Source: JBEVJK01 sp040510195
GTDB lineage: Bacteria > Pseudomonadota > Alphaproteobacteria > Rhizobiales > Rhizobiaceae
Assembly (NCBI GenBank): GCA_040510195.1
Contig: JBEVJK010000042.1
Location: 1-64,000 of the forward strand
Length of the DNA stretch: 64,000 bases
Reading direction: 5' to 3'
Position 1 is the stretch's first letter. Every line of letters begins with the position of its first letter. Shown here in pieces: positions 49,865 to 57,523 of the stretch. The notes under the pieces are model-generated. The model worked only from the letters and a program-made list of their open reading frames with translations. It did no database searches and had not been told where the DNA came from. The position numbers and the translations under genes were made by a program.

Positions 49865-52189
49865 CTAGTCTTGCGGCGAGCCGCCCTCCCGTGCTTCCTG
49901 GATCGCTGCCCAGACCCGGCTCGGCGTCGCCGGCATGTCGATGTGGCGGATGCCGTAGGCGCGAAAAAGGGCGTCGGTCACCGCGTTGAGCGTCGCCGGC
50001 GTGGAGCCCACCGTTCCCGCCTCGCCGGCCCCCTTGATGCCGAGCGCATTGGTGGTCGACGGCACGTTGCGGGTCTCGAAATGGAACGCTGGCAGGCCTT
50101 CGGCACGCGGCACGGCATAGTCCATGAAGCTCGCCGAGAGCAGCTGCCCGTCCTCGCCGTAGACCACCGTCTCGGCCAGCGCCTGGCCGATGCCCTGGAC
50201 GACTCCGCCATGCACCTGGCCGGTCAGCAGGATCGGGTTCACCGTGGCACCGAAATCGTCGACGATCGTGTAGCCGACGATCTCGGTTTCGCCGGTCGCC
50301 GGGTCGATCTCGACCTCGCAGATGTGGGTGCCGTTGGGGTAGGTCGCCTCGTCCTGCACGAAATTGCCGAACCCGCGAAGGTCCTCCGGCGCCCGCGCCG
50401 CCCGGGCTATGTCGGAAAAGCCGATGGTCCGGTCGGTGCCGACGATTCGCGCGCTGCCGTCCGCGAGCTCGATGTCGGCCGCCGCGGCCTCCAGCTCGTC
50501 GGCGGCAATGCGCCGGATCTTCTCCGCCAAATCCTCGCCGGCCCGCGCCGCCGAGACGCCGCCGAGCGGCACCGAGCGCGAGCCGCCGGTGCCGCCGCCT
50601 TCGCCGAGTTGGTCTGTGTCGCCCTGCTCCGTGCGCACCAGCGCGACGTCGATGCCGAGCTTCTCGGCGATCAGCTGCGCATAGGCGGTGGCGTGGCCCT
50701 GTCCGTTCGACTGGGTGCCGATGCGAAGGCTGACCGAGCCGTCGCCGTTCAGCCGGATATGGGCCGGCTCCGATCCGGCGAAGGCGCAGGCCTCGATATA
50801 GGTCGCCATGCCGATGCCGCGCACCTTGCCGTTCGCCCGCGACCGCTCCAGCCGTGCCGGAAAGCCTGCCCAGTCGGCACGCGCCAGGGCCAGCGTCATG
50901 TGCCCGTCGAACTCCCCGACATCGTAGCGCCGGCCGGTCTGGGTCTTGTAGGGGAACTGGTCCGGCTTGATGAAGTTGAGGCGCCGCATCTCCTCCGGGC
51001 CTATGCCGCGCTCGCGTGCGCAGGCATCGACCAGCTTCTCGATCAGGAAGGCGGCTTCCGGGCGCCCCGCCCCGCGATAGGCGTCGACCGGGCAGGTGTT
51101 GGTGTAGACGCCGGTGATCTCAACGTCGAGCGCCGAAATGTCGTAGACGCCGGTCGACATCGTGGCGCCGCCATAGGGGATGTAGGGGCCGTATTGCGAG
51201 GCGTAGGCGCCGATGTTGGCCGTCAGCCGGATGCGCAGCGCCAAGAATCGGCCGTCGCCGTCCATCGCCATCTCCGCGACGACCAGATTGTCGCGGCCAT
51301 GGGCGTCGGTCAGGAAGTGCTCGGTACGGTCGCCGGTCCATTTGACCGGCCGCCCGAGCCGCTTCGCGGCCTCCAGCACCAGCGGATACTCCCGATAAGC
51401 GAACGCCTTGGGGCCGAAGCCGCCGCCGACGTCGGGCGTCACCACCCGCAGCTTCTCGATCGGGATGTGGAGCACCTCCCTGGCGATGATCGAGCGCACC
51501 GAATGAACGCCCTGCGTGCCGGTCGTCAGCACGAAGCGGTCTTCCCCGGGCAGCCATTCGCCGATCGCCGCGCGCGCTTCCATGTAGTTGCTGACCAGCC
51601 GGTTGTTGACGAACTCGATGCGCGTCACCGAAGCGGCGCGGGCGAAGGCCGCGTCCGCCTTCTTGGCATCTCCCATGCGGTAGGTGAATGCCCGGTTCGT
51701 GCCCAGCGCGTCCCAAACCAGCGGCGCATCGGGCTCGAGCGCCTCGCGTGCCCCGGCCACCGCGTCTTCCGCGGCGTAGTCGACCGCGATCAGCTCCGCC
51801 GCGTCGAGCGCCAGCGCCCGGCTTTCGGCCACCACGAAGGCCACCGCGTCGCCGACATAGCTGACGGTGTCGCTGCAGATGATCGGGATGTCGTGCGTCG
51901 GCGCCTTGCTGCCGTCGGGCTGCCGCTGCATCATGTGCGACTTCAGTGCCCCGAGATGCGCCACGTCTTCGCCCGTCAGCACCAGCTTCACCCCAGGCGC
52001 CGCGCGCGCTGCCTCGGCGTCGATGCCGGCTATACGAGCCTTGGCGACCGGCGAGCGCAGAACCACGCCGTGCAGCAGCCGCTCGGGCTGCACGTCGTCG
52101 GTGTAGCGGCCGCGGCCGGTGATGAACGCTTCGTCCTCCAGGCGCAGGACCGACGCGCCCATCCCGAATTTCGGCGTGACGAGGGACAT
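49865..52189 (-). CDS. Xanthine dehydrogenase family molybdenum-binding subunit (CoxL-like, form II)
   Basis: 774 residues from ATG 52189 (CTGGAG upstream). Residues about 18-130 are the a/b hammerhead domain (EDEAFITGRGRYTDDVQPER); the rest binds the molybdenum cofactor: TPDVGGGFGPKAFAYREYPL, DAYRGAGRPEAAFLIEKLVD and GIKGAGEAGTVGSTPATLNA with the catalytic Glu. AYRGAGR is the form II signature, not the AYxCSFR of true CO dehydrogenase. Such enzymes hydroxylate aldehydes, purines or aromatics. The usual FeS (small) and FAD (medium) subunit genes are absent on both sides, so it must borrow partners or they lie elsewhere. Confidence 0.9.
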   Translation of the reverse strand: MSLVTPKFGMGASVLRLEDEAFITGRGRYTDDVQPERLLHGVVLRSPVAKARIAGIDAEAARAAPGVKLVLTGEDVAHLGALKSHMMQRQPDGSKAPTHDIPIICSDTVSYVGDAVAFVVAESRALALDAAELIAVDYAAEDAVAGAREALEPDAPLVWDALGTNRAFTYRMGDAKKADAAFARAASVTRIEFVNNRLVSNYMEARAAIGEWLPGEDRFVLTTGTQGVHSVRSIIAREVLHIPIEKLRVVTPDVGGGFGPKAFAYREYPLVLEAAKRLGRPVKWTGDRTEHFLTDAHGRDNLVVAEMAMDGDGRFLALRIRLTANIGAYASQYGPYIPYGGATMSTGVYDISALDVEITGVYTNTCPVDAYRGAGRPEAAFLIEKLVDACARERGIGPEEMRRLNFIKPDQFPYKTQTGRRYDVGEFDGHMTLALARADWAGFPARLERSRANGKVRGIGMATYIEACAFAGSEPAHIRLNGDGSVSLRIGTQSNGQGHATAYAQLIAEKLGIDVALVRTEQGDTDQLGEGGGTGGSRSVPLGGVSAARAGEDLAEKIRRIAADELEAAAADIELADGSARIVGTDRTIGFSDIARAARAPEDLRGFGNFVQDEATYPNGTHICEVEIDPATGETEIVGYTIVDDFGATVNPILLTGQVHGGVVQGIGQALAETVVYGEDGQLLSASFMDYAVPRAEGLPAFHFETRNVPSTTNALGIKGAGEAGTVGSTPATLNAVTDALFRAYGIRHIDMPATPSRVWAAIQEAREGGSPQD

Positions 52190-52387
52190 GGCTGCTCCAG
52201 GATATGATCGGAAGGGCGAAGGGGAGATAAGGATCGCCCATAGATTTGTCGAGCGGGTGCGGCATTTCAAGGTCGGCGCTCGCTTTTTGTTGTGCCAGTG
52301 CGAAGGGAGCGATAAACGCAGGAGTCCGCTGCAACAAAATCGCAACGCGGATGTCCGCTCGCGGGCGGGAAGGCGGAAAGACGATCG

Positions 52388-55033
52388 ATGCGTACCGATT
52401 CCGGCCAGGTTTTCCGGCTCGAGGACTACCGGCCGAGCGACTACCTGATCCCCGAAACGCACCTCACGGTACGGCTCGACGGCGCGGCGACCGTTGTCGT
52501 AGCGCGCCTGACGGTCGAGCGTCGCCCCGGCGTGCCCGAGCACGCGCCGCTCGCGCTCGACGGCGACGAGCTGCGGCTCGCCAGCCTGACGGTCGACAGC
52601 CTTCCGGTCTCGCCCGACGCCTTTGAGGCCACGCCCGACCGCCTTCTGCTGAAGCGGCCGCCGGCGGCGCGCCGCTTCGTCGTCGAGATCCGGACGGCCC
52701 TCGATCCGGAGCGCAACGAGAAGCTGATGGGGCTCTATCGCTCCAACGGCGCCTATTGCACCCAGTGTGAGGCGGAAGGCTTCCGCCGTATCACCTACTT
52801 CCTCGACCGTCCGGACGTGCTTTCGGTCTACACAGTCCGTCTGGAGGCCTCGCAAGCCGAGGCGCGTCTCCTCCTGGCCAACGGCAACCCGGTCGCCGCC
52901 GGTCCGCTGCCGGACGGGCGGCATTTCGCCGAGTGGCACGACCCCTTTCCCAAGCCGTGCTACCTCTTCGCCATGGTTGCCGGCGACCTCGGCAGCGTGG
53001 AGGACAGCTTCGTTACCAGCTCGGGCCGCAAGGTACGCCTGGCCGTGTATGTCGAGCATGGCAAGGAGGATCGCGCCGCCTATGCGATGGACGCGCTGAA
53101 ACGCTCCATGCGCTGGGACGAGGACGTCTACGGACGCGAATACGACCTCGACGTGTTCAAAATCGTGGCCGTCTACGACTTCAACATGGGCGCCATGGAG
53201 AACAAGGGGCTCAACCTCTTCAACGACAAATACGTTCTGGCGGACCACGAGACCGCCACCGACGCCGACTTCGCCAAGATCGAGTCGATCATCGCCCACG
53301 AATATTTCCACAACTGGACGGGCAACCGGATCACCTGCCGCGACTGGTTCCAGCTCTGCCTCAAGGAGGGGCTGACTGTCTTCCGCGACCACGAATTCTC
53401 GGCCGACCAGCGCTCGCGCGCCGTCCGCCGAATCGCCGAGGTGCGCACCTTGAAGGCGCACCAGTTTCCCGAGGACCAGGGTCCGCTGGCGCATCCGGTG
53501 CGTCCGCGCCGCTACCGCGAGATCAACAATTTCTACACGGCGACCGTCTACGAGAAGGGCGCCGAAGTGGTGCGCATGATCCGCACCATTCTCGGGCCCG
53601 AGGCGTTCCGGGCCGGCATGGACCTCTATTTCCGTCGCCACGACGGCGAGGCGGCGACCGTCGAGGACTTTGTGAAGGTGTTCGAGGACGTCTCCCATCG
53701 CGACCTCTCTCAATTCGCCCTGTGGTACCACCAGGCGGGCACCCCCAACCTCGCCGTCGCGCACTCATGGGACGCCGTCGCCGGAACCTTCACGCTGGAG
53801 ATCGAGCAGTCGGTGCCGCCGACGCCGTCCGACAGCCGCAAGCGGCTGATGCACATCCCCCTCGCCTTCGGCCTGGTCGGCTCGAACGGCCAGGACATCG
53901 GCTACGCCGCCGTCGACGGTGCCGAGGTCGACACCGGGGTGATCCACCTCAGGAAGCGCCGCCACGCCATCCGCTTCCACGGCCTTGCAGAACGCCCGGT
54001 CGTTTCGCTCAACCGCGGTTTCTCGGCGCCGGTGACGATGACCGGCGGGGAGGAGCGCGCCGACCGCATTTTCCTCGCCCGCCACGACAGCGACCTGTTC
54101 TCGCGCTGGCAGGCGCTGAACGTCATCGAGACCGAGGCGCTGATCGCCGGCTACCGCCTGCATCGAGGTGGTCGGGAGCACCGCTATCAGGCCGACCTCC
54201 TCTCTCTGCTCGGCGACATCGCCGAAGACGAGCGCCTGGAGCCCGCCTTCCGCGCCCTGGCAATCGCGCTGCCGGGCGAGGCGGACATCGCCCGCGAGAT
54301 CGGCACCGACATTGACCCGGACGGGCTCTTCGCCGCGCGCGAGGCGCTGACGGCGGCCGTCGCGGAAGCCAATCGCGACCGCTTCGAGCGGCTCGCGGCG
54401 GGCCTGCGGCAGGCGGGTCCTTTCAGCCCCGATGCCGAGAGCGCCGGACAGCGTGCGCTCTCCGGCGCCCTCCTCGACTACGGATCGGTGGCCGCCGGCC
54501 ACCCCACTGCGGCGGCTGCCGCCTTCCGCGCCGCCGACAACATGACCGACCGCATCGCCGCTCTCACCGTGCTCTGTCACCGTTTCCCGGCGTCTTCCGA
54601 GGCGCGCGAGGCGCTCCAGGCCTTCGAGACGATGTTTAAGGACGATCCGCTGGTCCTCGACAAATGGTTCCAGATCCAGGGTTCGGCGCCCGGGCCGGAC
54701 ACCGTCGCCACGGTAATCGCCCTGATGGGCCACCCTGCTTTCTCGCTGGCCAATCCGAACCGGGTCCGTTCCCTGATCGGCACCTTCGTCACCGCCAACC
54801 AGACCGGCTTCCACCGTCGCGACGGTGCCGGCTACAAGCTCCTCGCCGACATCGTGCTCGTGCTCGACCGCCGCAACCCGCAGGTCGCCGCCCGGCTGGC
54901 GACGGCGCTGCGCTCATGGCGCTCGCTTGAGCCGGCCCGGCAGGAGCTCGCCCGCCGCACCCTGGCCGGTATCGCCGCCCAGAAAGGGCTGTCCACCGAC
55001 CTCGCCGACATCGTCGAGCGCACGCTCGCCTGA
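52388..55033 (+). CDS. pepN: Aminopeptidase N
   Basis: 881 residues from ATG 52388. M1 family features in order: N-terminal beta domain, substrate motif GAMENKGLNLFNDKYVLADH near 268-287, zinc site HEYFHNWTGNR (His304, Glu305, His308) with the third ligand Glu about 19 residues on in LKEGLTVFRD, and the helical C-domain ending DIVERTLA. The length is that of the bacterial PepN branch. It removes N-terminal residues from peptides in the cytoplasm. Divergent from the CoxL-type gene with 198 bases between. Confidence 0.96.
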   Translation: MRTDSGQVFRLEDYRPSDYLIPETHLTVRLDGAATVVVARLTVERRPGVPEHAPLALDGDELRLASLTVDSLPVSPDAFEATPDRLLLKRPPAARRFVVEIRTALDPERNEKLMGLYRSNGAYCTQCEAEGFRRITYFLDRPDVLSVYTVRLEASQAEARLLLANGNPVAAGPLPDGRHFAEWHDPFPKPCYLFAMVAGDLGSVEDSFVTSSGRKVRLAVYVEHGKEDRAAYAMDALKRSMRWDEDVYGREYDLDVFKIVAVYDFNMGAMENKGLNLFNDKYVLADHETATDADFAKIESIIAHEYFHNWTGNRITCRDWFQLCLKEGLTVFRDHEFSADQRSRAVRRIAEVRTLKAHQFPEDQGPLAHPVRPRRYREINNFYTATVYEKGAEVVRMIRTILGPEAFRAGMDLYFRRHDGEAATVEDFVKVFEDVSHRDLSQFALWYHQAGTPNLAVAHSWDAVAGTFTLEIEQSVPPTPSDSRKRLMHIPLAFGLVGSNGQDIGYAAVDGAEVDTGVIHLRKRRHAIRFHGLAERPVVSLNRGFSAPVTMTGGEERADRIFLARHDSDLFSRWQALNVIETEALIAGYRLHRGGREHRYQADLLSLLGDIAEDERLEPAFRALAIALPGEADIAREIGTDIDPDGLFAAREALTAAVAEANRDRFERLAAGLRQAGPFSPDAESAGQRALSGALLDYGSVAAGHPTAAAAAFRAADNMTDRIAALTVLCHRFPASSEAREALQAFETMFKDDPLVLDKWFQIQGSAPGPDTVATVIALMGHPAFSLANPNRVRSLIGTFVTANQTGFHRRDGAGYKLLADIVLVLDRRNPQVAARLATALRSWRSLEPARQELARRTLAGIAAQKGLSTDLADIVERTLA

Positions 55034-55183
55034 CCGGCCGCGCGGCTCTGCATCGCATTTTATGAAAAATTTACCGGCCTGCCTCTGGACAAGCCGAATC
55101 ACCTTTGATTCCTTACTGACGATTCGGATGTGCGGCGTTTCCCGGATCCGAGCCACCAAGGGGAACAAGCTGGGGAGCCGGTC

Positions 55184-57517
55184 ATGGCGAAAGCGGACGC
55201 GTGGGGCGCGCCCGGGGAAGCCCCCGTGTCGGGACGACGCAGCGGCAGCCAGTCCGGCCTGGTCGGTCACGCCCGCCTGCTGGCCGAGCCCGCTTATCGC
55301 CGCCTGCTGGCGGCCGAGCCCATCCTGCGCCGCTCGATCCCGACGCTTATCATCATCTTTCTCCTGGTCGTCGCGGCGGCGCGCATCATGTCGCTGCTCG
55401 CCTGGCGCGACGACGTCGAGCGCAACGCCAAGGCAATCCTCGGCCTGGCCGCCGGCGAGCTTGCCAACGCGCTGATGCTGACCGACAGGAACGCCGGCGA
55501 TGGCGGCCTCGACCTCGAGCTCCTGCAGCGGACCGGGCGCCACGGCGGCCTTGGCCCAGGCTACCATCTCGCCGTCACCGATGGCAGCTTCAAGGTCATC
55601 GCAGCGACGCCCGAGCAGAGCGGCCTCGAGGGCAAGTCGTTGCCGTCGCTGCTTTCCGGCGCCCAGCCGCTCTTCATGTTCGGCGAGCGCGCGGGCGTCA
55701 TGAGCGTCCGCCTGGGAGGGCAAGACTGGTTTGCCGCCCTGAGCTTCACCGACCGCCGCGACGGCGCCGCGCTGGCGCTCGTCTCGGAAGAAATCGTCTT
55801 TGCCGAATGGCGCAAGACGGTGTCGCTCAACGTCTCCCTCTACGCGCTCACCTCGGGCATCCTCATCATCATTCTTTACGCCTATTTCAGCCAGGCGGCG
55901 CGCGCCGAGGCGGCCGACCGCATCTACCTGGAAGCCCATCAGCGCATCGACCTCGCTTTGGTGCGCGGCCGCTGCGGCCTGTGGGACTGGGACATGGTGC
56001 GCGGCCGCATGTACTGGTCGCGCTCGATGTACGACATGCTGGGCTACGAGCCCTGCGATTCCATGCTCTCCTTCGGCGACGTCGCCGAGATCATCCACGC
56101 CGAGGACGAAGACCTGTTCGCGCTCGCCAACCGGATCGTGTCGCGCGAGGTCGACCACATCGACCAGGTCTTCCGCATGAAGCATGCCGCGGGCCAGTGG
56201 GTCTGGGTGCGCGCCCGCGCCCAGGTGGTCGACCCGGACGCGCCCGAGATCCAGCTGATCGGCATCGCGGTCGACGTGTCGGAGCAGCGCCATCTCGCCC
56301 AGCGATCGGAAGCCGCCGACCTGCGGCTGCGCACGGCGATCGAGAACATCACGGAAAGCTTCGTGCTCTGGGATTCGGCCGACCGGCTCGTCATGTGCAA
56401 CACCAAGTACCAGCAGGATTGCGGCCTCGCCGAGCGCGACATCGTGCCGGGCGTCGTCCGCGGCGCGCTGGAGACGCGCATGGTGGCTCCCGCGGCCGAG
56501 CGGCGCCTCGCCCATGCCCATGGTGCGCGCGGCGGCGCCAGCTTCGAGCGCCAGCTCGCCGACGGTCGCTGGCTGCAGGTCAACGAGCTCCGCACCCGCG
56601 ACGGCGGCACCGTTTCGGTCGGCTCCGACATCACCCAGCTCAAGCAGCACCAGGAGAAGCTGGTCGACAGCGAGCGTCGCCTGATGGCGACCATCCACGA
56701 CCTGTCTCTCGCCCGCAAGGCTGAGCAGGAGCGGGCCCGCGAGCTCGTCGAGCTGAACAAGATGTACATGCGCGAGACCGAGCGTGCCGAGGCGGCCAAC
56801 CGCGCCAAATCCGAGTTTCTCGCCAACATGTCTCACGAGCTGCGGACGCCTCTCAACGCCATCATCGGCTTTTCGGAGCTGATGGAATCCTCGCTGTTCG
56901 GCCCGCTGGGCTCGGATCGCTACAGCGAGTATGTCGGCGACATCCATTCCAGCGGCACCTACCTGCTCGGCGTCATCAACGACATCCTTGACATGTCCAA
57001 GATCGAGGCCGGCCAGTTCTCCATCGAACGCGAGGAGATCGACCTCTGTCCATTGATCCGCGAGGCGGTGCGCGTGGTCTCGTTGCAGGCCGCCGAGAAG
57101 GCGATCACGGTGGAGACGCGCATCGCCGATGCCATGACGCTCTATGCCGACCGCCGGGCGATCAAGCAGATCGCTCTCAACCTGCTTTCCAATGCGGTCA
57201 AGTTCACCGGCCAGGACGGTCGGATCCTCGTCCGCGCCCGCAAGGTCGCTGGTGCCGTCACCGTCACCATCGAGGACACCGGCTGCGGCATTCCGCGCCG
57301 GGCATTGTCCAAGCTCGGACGCCCCTTCGAACAGGTGCAGAACCAGTTCTCGAAGAACCACTCCGGTTCCGGCCTCGGGCTGGCGATCTCCCGCTCGCTT
57401 GCAGAGCTGCACGGCGGCGCGCTCAAGATCCGCTCGTCGGAGGGGGTTGGGACCATCGTCTCGGTGCGGATCCCAGTCCTCAAAGGCTCGGCCGGGACGC
57501 AAAAGGCGGCCGCCTGA
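55184..57517 (+). CDS. PAS sensor histidine kinase, PleC-like
   Basis: 777 residues from ATG 55184 (GGGGAG 7 bases upstream). Two membrane spans at about 47-68 and 220-243 bracket a periplasmic domain; then two PAS-like domains (about 262-375, 385-500), the phospho-acceptor His551 in NMSHELRTPLNAIIGFSELM and an ATPase domain (LNLLSNAVKFTGQD, DTGCGIP, SGSGLGLAISRSLAELHGG). The stretch FGPLGSDRYSEYVGDIHSSG is characteristic of the DivJ/PleC/PdhS family that acts on DivK and cell-cycle asymmetry. I recall S. meliloti pleC in a similar neighbourhood near glnE; the assignment rests on this and the sequence. No response regulator is adjacent. Confidence 0.85.
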   Translation: MAKADAWGAPGEAPVSGRRSGSQSGLVGHARLLAEPAYRRLLAAEPILRRSIPTLIIIFLLVVAAARIMSLLAWRDDVERNAKAILGLAAGELANALMLTDRNAGDGGLDLELLQRTGRHGGLGPGYHLAVTDGSFKVIAATPEQSGLEGKSLPSLLSGAQPLFMFGERAGVMSVRLGGQDWFAALSFTDRRDGAALALVSEEIVFAEWRKTVSLNVSLYALTSGILIIILYAYFSQAARAEAADRIYLEAHQRIDLALVRGRCGLWDWDMVRGRMYWSRSMYDMLGYEPCDSMLSFGDVAEIIHAEDEDLFALANRIVSREVDHIDQVFRMKHAAGQWVWVRARAQVVDPDAPEIQLIGIAVDVSEQRHLAQRSEAADLRLRTAIENITESFVLWDSADRLVMCNTKYQQDCGLAERDIVPGVVRGALETRMVAPAAERRLAHAHGARGGASFERQLADGRWLQVNELRTRDGGTVSVGSDITQLKQHQEKLVDSERRLMATIHDLSLARKAEQERARELVELNKMYMRETERAEAANRAKSEFLANMSHELRTPLNAIIGFSELMESSLFGPLGSDRYSEYVGDIHSSGTYLLGVINDILDMSKIEAGQFSIEREEIDLCPLIREAVRVVSLQAAEKAITVETRIADAMTLYADRRAIKQIALNLLSNAVKFTGQDGRILVRARKVAGAVTVTIEDTGCGIPRRALSKLGRPFEQVQNQFSKNHSGSGLGLAISRSLAELHGGALKIRSSEGVGTIVSVRIPVLKGSAGTQKAAA

Positions 57518-57523
57518 GCCCGC

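Noticed and set aside
49592..52207. An 871-codon open frame on the plus strand opposite the CoxL-type gene
   Set aside because: Its protein is Arg/His/Ala-rich with no motif. It is the GC-codon shadow of the real gene, whose cofactor motifs and ribosome site are clear.
52190..53764. The CoxL reading frame stays open for another 1.5 kb upstream, antisense to pepN
   Set aside because: The extra part has no family similarity, and a good ribosome site precedes ATG 52189, where the family's N-terminus begins. pepN on the other strand is certain.
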